From WHTI01 sp963826105 (GTDB lineage: Bacteria > Actinomycetota > CADDZG01 > WHSQ01): 64,000 bases of DNA. This document shows positions 8,360-16,408 of the stretch, piece by piece; position 1 is the first letter of the stretch, and the number at the start of each line of letters is the position of its first letter. The position numbers and the translations under genes were made by a program. Below the pieces are notes generated by a model. The model was not told where the DNA came from. It searched no databases and saw nothing but the letters and a program-made list of their open reading frames with translations. The stretch is from positions 124,001 to 188,000 of the forward strand of contig CAWGWA010000016.1 of NCBI GenBank assembly GCA_963826105.1, read 5' to 3'.

Positions 8360-9097
8360 ATGGCGACGACCAGAGGGATAGCCGTCATCACCGGAGCCTC
8401 GGCTGGGATCGGTCAGGCGACCGCTGAGAGGCTCGCCGAAGAGGGCTATTCGCTCGTTCTCGGAGCCCGCAGGGTCGCCCAGCTCGAAAAGGTCGCCGCG
8501 GCCACGGGAGGTACCGCCCTTCCGCTCGATGTCACCGATCAGGGGTCGGTCGATTCCTTCGTTGCTCAGATCGATCGCTGTGACGTCCTCATCAACAACG
8601 CGGGTCTGGCATCAGGCCTCGAATCGGTCGCCGAGCTCGACGAGGAGCGCGTCCGGACGATGTGGGAGACGAACGTCATGGGGCTGATCCGTGTGACGCA
8701 GGCCTTGCTGCCGCAGATCAAGGCATCGGTCGGCCACATCGTCAACATCGGTTCGATCGCGGGCTTCGAGATCTACCCCGGGGGTGGCGGCTACACCGCG
8801 TCGAAGCACGCGGTTAGGGCCATCACGAAGACCCTCAGGCTCGAGCTCCTGGGAACCGGGGTGCGCGTGACCGAACTGGTCCCGGGGATGGTCGAAACCG
8901 AATTCTCGCTGGTTCGATTCGACGGCGACGCCGAGAAGGCGAAGAAGCCGTACGAGGGGGTCCATCCCCTGACCGGAGCCGACATCGCGGATTGCGTCGC
9001 GTGGGCGGTCACCAGACCCCCGCACGTCGACATCGATGAGATCGTCGTGAGACCGGTCGCGCAGGCGACCGCTCGGGACATCGCCCGCGATACCTAA
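8360..9097 (+). CDS. Short-chain dehydrogenase/reductase, YdfG-like
   Basis: NADP-type SDR of 245 residues from ATG 8360 (a GTG at 8324 would add 12 residues overlapping the arginase start). TGASAGIG at residues 11-18 is the cofactor loop, followed by GARR (an NADPH-selecting arginine pair), NNAGLASG and the catalytic YTASK. The C-terminal ADCVAWAVTRPPHVDIDEIVVRP is the hallmark of the YdfG/NADP-dependent hydroxy-acid dehydrogenase subgroup. Its 3' end overlaps the terC stop by four bases. Confidence 0.85.
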   Translation: MATTRGIAVITGASAGIGQATAERLAEEGYSLVLGARRVAQLEKVAAATGGTALPLDVTDQGSVDSFVAQIDRCDVLINNAGLASGLESVAELDEERVRTMWETNVMGLIRVTQALLPQIKASVGHIVNIGSIAGFEIYPGGGGYTASKHAVRAITKTLRLELLGTGVRVTELVPGMVETEFSLVRFDGDAEKAKKPYEGVHPLTGADIADCVAWAVTRPPHVDIDEIVVRPVAQATARDIARDT

Positions 9098-10089
9098 GGA
9101 GGCGTGTTCGGCGTATCCCCCGCCAGGGTGTGGCCTTCCTTCGGAGCGATCTTGAACGACAGGAACGCGGTCAAGGCCAGGACCCCGATGATCACCGACA
9201 GCGATATCCAGATCGCGAAGTGGAAGTCGATGGCCTCGAGCAGCATCTTGACCCCAACGAACGCCAGGATGATCGCCAGTCCGTACTTCAAAAGGTGCAG
9301 CTTGTTCATCGATCCCGCGAGCAGGAAGTAGAGAGCTCGTAGACCGAGGATCGCGAACACGTTCGACGTCAACACGATGAACGGGTCCCGCGTCACCGAG
9401 AAGATGGCAGGGATCGAGTCGACGGCGAACACGATGTCGGTGACCTCGATGAAGATCAACGTGATCAAGAGCGGAGTTGCGACACGAACGCCGTTCTGCA
9501 TCGTGAAGAGCTTCTGTCCGTCGAAGTCGTGCGTTGTGCGGAGCCTCTTCCGGGCAAACTTGAGGACCGGGTTGTTCTCGGGATGAACCTCTTCACTACC
9601 GAACGCGATGCGGTACGCGGTGAAGATGAGGAACGCGCCGAAGATGTAGATGACCCACTCGAAATTGTTGATGAGCGCGGTTCCCGCGAAGATGAAGATG
9701 CCTCTGAAGATCATCGCCCCGAGGATCCCGTAGAAGAGAACCTGGTGTTGGAACGCAAGGGGGACTTGGAAGTAGCTGAAGATCAAAACGAATACGAACA
9801 TGTTGTCGACCGAGAGCGAGTACTCGATCAGGTAACCGGCGAAGAACTCACCACCTGCCGTTCCACCCTGGAAGACCCAGATCCCGACGCCGAAGATGAG
9901 GGCCAGGGAGACCCAGACGGCGACCCACGACCCCGACTCCTTGAGCGACGGGGTATGCGCCTCGGTGTGGAAGAACTTCAGGTCGACGAACAACATCGCT
10001 ATGACGAACCCGATGAATATCGCGAAGGCCCACCAGGGCATGTGGTGCGAGGCGCCGACTGCGTCGTTTGCCGTACTAGCTAGTAGCAA
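9094..10089 (-). CDS. TerC/Alx family membrane protein
   Basis: Integral membrane protein with eight to nine hydrophobic segments. The family signature EYSLSVDNMFVFVLIF (near 90) and the second acidic helix IEVTDIVFAVDSIPA (near 213) hold the buried carboxylates implicated in Mn2+ or other metal transport in TerC/Alx proteins. 331 residues. The frame opens at TTG 10089, one base after the aldo/keto reductase stop. ATG 10041 is the alternative. It is translated with that upstream gene. No yybP-ykoY element precedes it. Confidence 0.87.
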   Translation of the reverse strand: MLLASTANDAVGASHHMPWWAFAIFIGFVIAMLFVDLKFFHTEAHTPSLKESGSWVAVWVSLALIFGVGIWVFQGGTAGGEFFAGYLIEYSLSVDNMFVFVLIFSYFQVPLAFQHQVLFYGILGAMIFRGIFIFAGTALINNFEWVIYIFGAFLIFTAYRIAFGSEEVHPENNPVLKFARKRLRTTHDFDGQKLFTMQNGVRVATPLLITLIFIEVTDIVFAVDSIPAIFSVTRDPFIVLTSNVFAILGLRALYFLLAGSMNKLHLLKYGLAIILAFVGVKMLLEAIDFHFAIWISLSVIIGVLALTAFLSFKIAPKEGHTLAGDTPNTPP

Positions 10090-11028
10090 TCAGGACTCCA
10101 GGATCTCGTCGATCTCGGCCAGGGTCGATGCATCCAGGGACACGTCGCCGGCCCCCGAGTTCTCGGCAACGTGTTCGGGCGAACGGGAACCGGCGATCGC
10201 CGCGGTCCCACCTTCCTGATGGAATACCCAGGCAAGCGCCAGTTGCGAGAGCTCGATCCCTAGGCGTTCAGCAACCGGCTTCAGACGATCAACTATCGCG
10301 AGATTCTTCTCGAGCTTTCCGGGAGCGAACAGCCAGTCGTAGCCGCGCATCCCGTGACCGCCACCACGCCAGTCATCCTCGCCGAACTTCGTGTCTTGAG
10401 TTATGGCGCCGGTAAGGAGTCCGTAGCCGAGTGGGCCGTAGGAGATGGTGCCGGTCCCGTTCTCCTTGCAGAAGGGAAACAGATCGAAGCGGCCCATCCT
10501 TAGCAGCATCGAAAACGGAGGCTGGAGTGAATCGACGTGACGGATCTTCTCGCAGCGCGCGATCTGGTCGGCGTCATAGTTGGAGACGCCGATGTACTTG
10601 ACCAGACCGTCGTCGACCAACTCAGCCATCGCGGTCCAGGTCTCTTCGACCTCGATGCTGGGGTCGGGCCAGTGGAGCTGGTAGAGATCGATGGTGTCGC
10701 GGCCCAACCGCTTCAGCGATGCTTCCGCCCCGGCTCTTACTCCGGCCTTGTCAAAGCCACTGCCGGCAGGCTTGGGGCCGACCTTCGTGAAGATCAACAC
10801 GTCGTCGCGGCCCTTGACTGCTTGGCCTACCAACTCCTCCGACCGACCGTTCCCGTAAACCTCCGCCGTGTCGATCCAGTTCGAGCCGCTGTCGATCGCC
10901 GTCTGCATCGCCTTGATCGTTTGCTCGTCGGGAGGGTTCGGCCCCCATCCCTTACCTCCGGCCTCCCAAGCACCGAAGCCGACCACCGATATCTCGGGGC
11001 CTTGTGAGCCGAGCGTCCTCATCTTCAT
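10090..11028 (-). CDS. Aldo/keto reductase
   Basis: NADPH-dependent (alpha/beta)8 oxidoreductase. The tetrad can be read as Asp and Tyr in DTAEVYGNGRSEEL, Lys in FTKVG and His in YQLHWPD; IGVSNY and AIAGSRSPEHV (cofactor phosphate site) follow. 312 residues from ATG 11028; a GTG three codons earlier is possible. It is first of a pair with terC. The subgroup resembles YajO/YhdN-like enzymes of broad substrate range. Confidence 0.86.
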   Translation of the reverse strand: MKMRTLGSQGPEISVVGFGAWEAGGKGWGPNPPDEQTIKAMQTAIDSGSNWIDTAEVYGNGRSEELVGQAVKGRDDVLIFTKVGPKPAGSGFDKAGVRAGAEASLKRLGRDTIDLYQLHWPDPSIEVEETWTAMAELVDDGLVKYIGVSNYDADQIARCEKIRHVDSLQPPFSMLLRMGRFDLFPFCKENGTGTISYGPLGYGLLTGAITQDTKFGEDDWRGGGHGMRGYDWLFAPGKLEKNLAIVDRLKPVAERLGIELSQLALAWVFHQEGGTAAIAGSRSPEHVAENSGAGDVSLDASTLAEIDEILES

Positions 11029-11050
11029 GTGGTGCACCGTCCTCTAGTGA

Positions 11051-11488
11051 TCATTGCTTTCCGAGGTCCCAGGAAGTCGTTCGGTCGAAGGGAAGTATCA
11101 GGCCCACACGCTTATACGACTGACGCTCGACTTCGAACTTCGGTCCATCCTCGTACGAGATACCCGTTCTGGGGGCCACATAACGCTCGAACAAGGCTCG
11201 TCCGATCAGCGCGATCTCGTCCGTATCCTCTACCAACTCGATCATGCCCCGGACCATCACCCCTCGGAGTTCTTCGTATGCGGTTCCGGTTTCGACCACC
11301 GCCGATGCCCGGGGGTCTCGGCGCACGTTGATCACCTTCTGTGATTTCCCGTAGCTCCACATCCGAAGGGAGGACTCACCAGGCACGAACCACATCGCCG
11401 ACGAATGGGGCCAGCCGTCGCCCTCCAGCGTGGTCAGGACGCAATTGCGGGTTTCGGCGAGGAACCCCGCGATCTCCGCGGGGGTCAT
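11051..11488 (-). CDS. Pyridoxamine 5'-phosphate oxidase-fold (PPOX) protein
   Basis: Split-barrel flavin or F420-binding protein, ~145 residues. The N-terminal FLAETRNCVLTTLEGDGWPHSSAMWF is the classic PPOX strand pair, and YGKSQKVINVRRDPRASAVVE is the phosphate/cofactor segment. I start at ATG 11488, which gives the usual MTPAEIAGFL opening; a GTG at 11512 is also open. Actinobacterial proteins of this type often use F420, but the cofactor cannot be settled from sequence alone. Confidence 0.78.
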   Translation of the reverse strand: MTPAEIAGFLAETRNCVLTTLEGDGWPHSSAMWFVPGESSLRMWSYGKSQKVINVRRDPRASAVVETGTAYEELRGVMVRGMIELVEDTDEIALIGRALFERYVAPRTGISYEDGPKFEVERQSYKRVGLILPFDRTTSWDLGKQ

Positions 11489-11523
11489 CGAGACATCTCT
11501 TCGAGGGCTCACTACCCGAGCCT

Positions 11524-13204
11524 ATGTGGGTACTCTCCCTCCATGCATCAAGCCAGGCACTACCCACGATCGTGAGCGCGTTCAGCGGGCTTCGAACCCT
11601 CGCCGACATCGCCCGTCCGCAGACGCTGCGGGCGCTCAGGGGTGCGGGCACCTTCTCTCCCATGAGCCCGGTTGCGATCACGTCCGCGCTCCCCTGGCTT
11701 CTCGGCAGGGGGCCGTCGTTGGGGATCCTGGCTCAGATGAACGCGGTCGCACTCGGTCGCAAGACCGCGATCCACGATCGCTCCGGGGTCGATCACGTTC
11801 GGAGAACTGGACCGCATGGCGAACCGGATCGCCGGAGCACTGGCGGGGGCCGGCGTCGCGCCGGGAGAGCCAGTAGCCATGCTCCTAAGGAATGGTCGCG
11901 AGATGGCCGCCGTGATCCTCGGCTGCCAGAAAGCCGGGTTCGTCGCGAGTCCCATGAACACATGGGCGAGAACGACCGAGCTCAAGGCGACGCTCGCGAA
12001 TGCGTCGGCGAAGGTCATCTTCTACGACACGAAGCACTCCGAGCAGTTGGAGAGCGCGCTGACGGACGACATTGGTCTCATCGCGATCGGCGATCCTCTC
12101 GATGCACTGGATGGCTCGATCCCATTCGACGAGTTCCTCGAGAGGGGAACGGCCAGGCCTCCATCCCCACTCACCCTGCACCGTGGGTCGGCCAGGATCG
12201 TGATCCACACCTCGGGAACGACGGGGACCCCGAAAGGAGCTCAGCGTGATGCCGCTTCGTCGGGTCTCGGCCGGATGGCAGAGGTTCTGACGGTCGTTCC
12301 GTTCCGGCGGGACGACATCGTCTTCTGTGCTTCGCCTCTGTTCCACTCCTTCGGTCTCCTGACTTTCACACTGGCAACCGCGCTCGGAGCGACACTCGTT
12401 CTGCCCGAACGCTTCGATGCAGAAGCTTCCTTGGAGCAGATCGAAGAGCACTCGGCCACCGCCGCCTCATTCGTTCCCGTGATGATCAGACGCATAGTCG
12501 ATCTCGATTCTGAGGCGCGCTCCCGCCATGACTTGGGTGCTCTACGGATCGTGCTGGCGAGCGGTTCCGCACTGTCCCCTGATCTGCGGGCGGCCGCTGC
12601 CGAGGTCTTCGGCCCAGTCCTTTACGACCTCTACGGCTCAACAGAAGCGGGTTGGGTCGCGATCGCCACTCCCGACGACATGGCCGAAGAGCCGAAGACT
12701 GTCGGCAAGCTTGTCCCTGGTACCGAGGTGATCCTCTTGTCGAAGGACGGCGAGCGCCTCCCGGCCGGCGAGATCGGCGAGATCCACGTGAAGTCGGAGA
12801 TGGTGTTCGAGGGATACACGTCCGGCGACAGCCGCCCCGTCGTCGATGGATACATCTCGATCGGCGATCTCGGGCGCATCGATGAACGGGGATACGTATT
12901 CGTCGAAGGGCGCTCCGACGACATGGTGGTCGTGGGAGGAGAGAACGTCTATCCGATCGAGATCGAAGAGGTGATCGAAAGCCACCCCGCGGTGCGGGAG
13001 GCAGCGGTCATGGGTGCGGACGACTCCGAGTTGGGTCAAGTGATGATCGCCTTCGTTGCAGGCGACGTGACCGAAGACGAGATCCGCGCGCACTGCTCCT
13101 CGGAACTCGCGTCGTACAAGGTGCCCCGCAAGATAAAGGTGATGGATGAACTTCCTCGGACCGCCACGGGGAAGATCCTCAAGCGCGAGCTCGACGATGC
13201 CTAA
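11524..13204 (+). CDS. Acyl-CoA synthetase / AMP-dependent ligase (frameshift in reading)
   Basis: Adenylate-forming ligase of ~559 residues that activates a carboxylate to acyl-AMP and acyl-CoA. Motifs: HTSGTTGTPKGAQ (P-loop), YGSTEAGW, a GYISIGDLGRIDERGY hinge and C-terminal PRTATGKILKR with the catalytic Lys. The frame breaks at the GGGG run 11785-11788: upstream DRSG and downstream SITFGELDRMANR join perfectly if one G is removed. Start ATG 11524; if translation began at 11816 the conserved N-terminus would be lost. Eight bases overlap the hydrolase gene downstream. Confidence 0.8.
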
Positions 13205-14003
13205 GTTCTCCTACGACGGGTTCGACATCGCCTATGAGGAACGCGGTCACGGACACGGCGGTAAGGACCGACCCTTCGTTCTGATCCACGGGCTCCTGTT
13301 CGCCCGGACGCACCACTACCCACTTGCAGACGCCCTCGCCGAACGCGGGAACCGGATCGTGCTGATCGATCTGCTCGGCCACGGCGAAAGCGACAAGCCT
13401 CCTCACTCGCGTCACTACTCGATGGAGATCTACGGACGTCAGGTCCTCGCGCTCTTGGACCACCTGGGGATCGAGGAAGCCGTGGTCGGCGGAACCTCTC
13501 TGGGGGCGAACGTGGCCCTGGAGGCGGCCAATCGATCGCCCGAGCGGGTCCGCGCGATGGTCCTGGAGATGCCGGTACTCGAGCGAGCGGCTCCGGTCGC
13601 GGCGATGCTCTTCCTTCCTCTGACGCTGGCGTACTCGCAGGGCGCCGCGCTGATCAATGCCGTATCTCAGTTGATGCGACGGATCCCGCGCGGGAGGGGC
13701 CTCTACCCCGATGTCTTGCTCGAGCTTCTGTCGCGCGATGCGGTTCCATCTGCCGCGGTGCTGCACGGGCTCCTTACCGGCCGGCTGGCTCCCCACCCGG
13801 AGGAACGTCACAAGCTGGAGGTCCCAGGGCTTCTCATCGGTCATCCGAACGACCTCTTACATCCCTTCAGTGACGTCGAGGCCCTCGGTCGTGAACTCCC
13901 TAACTCCGAGCTGGTTCGGTCCGATTCGTTCTTCGAACTTCGCTTTCCACCCAACCGGCTGTCGGAACGCATCGCCGACTACCTGGATGAGATGTGGCGG
14001 TAG
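13197..14003 (+). CDS. Alpha/beta hydrolase
   Basis: Serine hydrolase fold of 268 residues. VLIHGLLF (oxyanion region), IDLLGHGESDKP, and the nucleophile elbow GGTSLGANVAL are clear. The acid and His partners lie in the C-terminal HPNDLLHPFSDV segment. The ATG at 13197 overlaps the end of the acyl-CoA synthetase by eight bases, and its 3' end overlaps the pgl start, so the three genes form one transcription unit. An esterase or thioesterase role beside an acyl-CoA ligase is plausible but inferred. Confidence 0.83.
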   Translation: MPKFSYDGFDIAYEERGHGHGGKDRPFVLIHGLLFARTHHYPLADALAERGNRIVLIDLLGHGESDKPPHSRHYSMEIYGRQVLALLDHLGIEEAVVGGTSLGANVALEAANRSPERVRAMVLEMPVLERAAPVAAMLFLPLTLAYSQGAALINAVSQLMRRIPRGRGLYPDVLLELLSRDAVPSAAVLHGLLTGRLAPHPEERHKLEVPGLLIGHPNDLLHPFSDVEALGRELPNSELVRSDSFFELRFPPNRLSERIADYLDEMWR

Positions 14004-14659
14004 CTCCTACCTACGAGGTCTTCTCGCGGGACGAGTACGACGACGCAGCAGCGGCGAGGATCGCAGAGGCCCTGGCTCCTGGGCCGGTGATGATCACCGG
14101 AGGCGACACCGCCGGAGCGGTCTACCGAGCGCTCACGGTCCTCGACATCGATTGGGGTCACCACCAGATCATCTTCTCGGATGAGCGAGCGGTACCTCCG
14201 ACCGACGCGGATAGCAACTACCGGATGGCGGTCGAGACCCTGCTGGGGCCGGCAGGCATCGACGACGTCCTTCGCATCCAAGGGGAGGACGATCCGGATG
14301 CCGCAGCCCTGGCCTACGAACGCGCCATCGAGCCCGCGCTGGCTGAGGGCATCTCCCTTCAGATCCTCGGCATGGGCGACGACTGCCACATCGCCGCTCT
14401 CTTCCCCGGCTCCCCCGCTCTGCACGAAACCGAGCGCACCGTCATTGCCGTGGACCGACCGGATGGGTTGAGAGGCATCACCCTCACACCGGCAGCTCTC
14501 GTCAACTCCGATCGAACCTTCGTCATCGTGACGGGCGAGGACAAGGCGGCCGCGGTACGGCGAGCGCTCCTCGACCAGGAACCGATCGAGACGTGCCCGG
14601 CACGTCTATTGCGCGGCCCCGTCTTTCTTCTCGACGAGCAGGCTGCATCCGCTCTCTAG
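13994..14659 (+). CDS. pgl: 6-phosphogluconolactonase
   Basis: Hydrolyses 6-phosphoglucono-delta-lactone in the oxidative pentose phosphate pathway. GPVMITGGDTAGAVYRAL is the phosphate-binding loop, FSDERAVPPTDADSNYRMA is the signature shared with sugar-phosphate isomerases, and GMGDDCHIAALFPGSPAL is the Pgl active-site block (usually G-D-G-H; here D-D-C-H). 221 residues, GTG start at 13994 overlapping the hydrolase. The unusual GDDCH core could mean altered activity, so the name is probable rather than certain. Confidence 0.75.
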   Translation: MAVAPTYEVFSRDEYDDAAAARIAEALAPGPVMITGGDTAGAVYRALTVLDIDWGHHQIIFSDERAVPPTDADSNYRMAVETLLGPAGIDDVLRIQGEDDPDAAALAYERAIEPALAEGISLQILGMGDDCHIAALFPGSPALHETERTVIAVDRPDGLRGITLTPAALVNSDRTFVIVTGEDKAAAVRRALLDQEPIETCPARLLRGPVFLLDEQAASAL

Positions 14660-14672
14660 AGATATGCGCGTA

Positions 14673-14710
14673 TTAACTGGCAGGTAACGGTCATGAAACA
14701 AGGCTGAAAC
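14673..14710 (+). promoter_or_regulatory. GlnR-type nitrogen box upstream of amt
   Basis: Four five-base half-sites at exact 11-base spacing: TTAAC (14673), GTAAC (14684), GAAAC (14695), GAAAC (14706), each separated by six bases. This is close to the actinobacterial GlnR consensus gTnAC-n6-GaAAC repeated. It ends 49 bases before the amt start, so GlnR control of amt-glnK-glnD under nitrogen limitation is likely. Confidence 0.72.
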
Positions 14711-14759
14711 ACACTCCACCCAATCTGAGACCTGTCGGCCACCTAGGCAGGGAGATCAG

Positions 14760-16070
14760 ATGGATACGGGAGATACCTCCTTCGTTCTTGTTTGCACGGC
14801 TTTGGTGATGTTCATGACCCCCGGGCTCGCGCTGTTCTACGGCGGCATGGTTCGGTCCAAGAACGTCCTGTCGACGATCATGCACAGCATCTTTGCGCTT
14901 GGTCTCGTTTCGGTTCTCTGGGTGGTTGTCGGTTACACCCTGGCGTTCGGTCCTGATGTCGGTGGCTTCATCGGCAACCTCGACTTCCTCGGGTTCAAGG
15001 ACGTGGGACAGGAACCGTACGAAGCTCTCTCGGCGACGATCCCTCACGTCTCTTTCGCCACCTTCCAGATGATGTTCGCGATCATCACGCCGGCGTTGAT
15101 CACCGGCGCCTTCGCCGAGCGGATGAAGTTCGCTGGGTACGTCCTGTTCATCGCGTTGTGGTTGCTGCTGGTCTACTCGCCGCTGGCCCACTGGGTCTGG
15201 GCGCCAGGAGGTTGGATAAGGGAGCTCGGTGCGCTCGACTTCGCCGGCGGAACCGTGGTTCACATCAACGCCGGCATCGCGGCCCTCGCCGCTGCGATCG
15301 TGGTCGGTAAGCGCAAGGGGTTCGGGCAGCAGGCTTTCATCCCTCACAACCTGACGATGACCGTCCTGGGAACCGGGATCCTCTGGTTCGGATGGTTCGG
15401 GTTCAACGCCGGGAGTGCGTTGGGAGCGAACGGTCTGGCGGCATCCGCCTTCCTCGCCACGAATCTTGGAGCCGCGGCAGGAGCCTGCGGGTGGGCGCTG
15501 ATGGACGCCGGCAAGGAGAGGCGTTCGACGACCCTCGGAGTCGCCTCGGGTGCGGTCGCCGGTCTGGTGGCGATCACCCCCGCCGCAGGTTTCGTCACCC
15601 CCCTTCCAGCGATCGCGATCGGACTCATCGCAGGTCTGGTGTGTGCGTGGGCCGTGGGTCTCAAGTTCAAGTTGGGATACGACGACTCGCTCGACGTCGT
15701 GGGCGTTCACCTTGTGGGAGGGATCCTTGGAGCCCTGTTGACCGGCGTCTTCGCCGATCTTGCGGTCAACAGCGCCGGCGCGGACGGACTGCTGAATGGT
15801 GGAGGGTTAACCCTCCTCGGGAAGCAGCTCATCGCGGTCGGAGTGACGCTCGCCTTCTCGTTCATCGTTAGCTACATCCTCCTGAAGTTCGTGGACGCGA
15901 CCGTCGGCTTGCGGGTCACTTCCGAAGAGGAGGTTGTCGGGGTCGACCTGTCACAACACTCCGAGTCCGGGTACTCCTTCTCGGAATCAGGAAGTCTGAT
16001 GGGCGGGGGATCGTCCAGCACCGCAAGCACTTCGGCGCCGGTGGCGATCAAAGAAGGGAGCGGGGCCTGA
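14760..16070 (+). CDS. amt: Ammonium transporter Amt
   Basis: Trimeric ammonium channel of the Amt/Rh family, 436 residues with about 11 membrane helices. Recognisable blocks are the N-terminal PGLALFYGGMVRSKN, the pore-lining segment with HWVWAPGG, DFAGGTVVHINAG and WFGWFGFNAGSA, and the second twin-His helix DDSLDVVGVHLVGG. The C-terminal tail after ~395 is long and Ser-rich (SFSESGSLMGGGSSS), beyond the GlnK-contact region. It precedes glnK with an ATGA overlap, the standard arrangement for PII-gated ammonium uptake. GGGAG before ATG supports the start. Confidence 0.93.
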   Translation: MDTGDTSFVLVCTALVMFMTPGLALFYGGMVRSKNVLSTIMHSIFALGLVSVLWVVVGYTLAFGPDVGGFIGNLDFLGFKDVGQEPYEALSATIPHVSFATFQMMFAIITPALITGAFAERMKFAGYVLFIALWLLLVYSPLAHWVWAPGGWIRELGALDFAGGTVVHINAGIAALAAAIVVGKRKGFGQQAFIPHNLTMTVLGTGILWFGWFGFNAGSALGANGLAASAFLATNLGAAAGACGWALMDAGKERRSTTLGVASGAVAGLVAITPAAGFVTPLPAIAIGLIAGLVCAWAVGLKFKLGYDDSLDVVGVHLVGGILGALLTGVFADLAVNSAGADGLLNGGGLTLLGKQLIAVGVTLAFSFIVSYILLKFVDATVGLRVTSEEEVVGVDLSQHSESGYSFSESGSLMGGGSSSTASTSAPVAIKEGSGA

Positions 16071-16408
16071 TGAAGATCGTTGTTGCGGTGATCAAGCCGT
16101 TCAAGTTGGAGGACGTGAAGGAATCATTGGAGGGCGTTGGTATCCAGGGAATGACCGTTACGGACGTTCGAGGCTTCGGACGGCAGAAGGGTCACACCGA
16201 GGTGTACCGCGGTGCTGAATACCAGGTCGACTTCGCCCCCAAGGTTCGCCTCGAGGTGGTCGTGGACGACGAGCGCGTCGATGACGTCGTCAAGGCGATC
16301 AAATCGGGAGCGTCCACACAGTCCATCGGCGATGGGAAGGTCTGGGTCATGCCGGTGGAACAGGTGATCCGGATCCGAACGGATGAGCGAGGCTCTGACG
16401 CTCTCTGA
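16070..16408 (+). CDS. glnK: Nitrogen regulatory protein PII
   Basis: Trimeric PII signal protein of 112 residues sensing 2-oxoglutarate and ATP/ADP and blocking Amt when nitrogen is sufficient. The T-loop runs FGRQKGHTEVYRGAEYQVDF with Tyr51, the residue modified by GlnD. The B-loop KAIKSGASTQSIGDGKVWV is intact. The start overlaps the amt stop (ATGA), and the 3' end overlaps glnD by 26 bases. In actinobacteria Tyr51 is adenylylated rather than uridylylated, so the same may hold here. Confidence 0.93.
   Translation: MKIVVAVIKPFKLEDVKESLEGVGIQGMTVTDVRGFGRQKGHTEVYRGAEYQVDFAPKVRLEVVVDDERVDDVVKAIKSGASTQSIGDGKVWVMPVEQVIRIRTDERGSDAL

Noticed and set aside
14691..15710. Minus-strand frame over amt
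   Set aside because: Shadow of amt, rich in Arg/Asp/Gly as expected from reverse-reading a membrane protein in GC-rich DNA.
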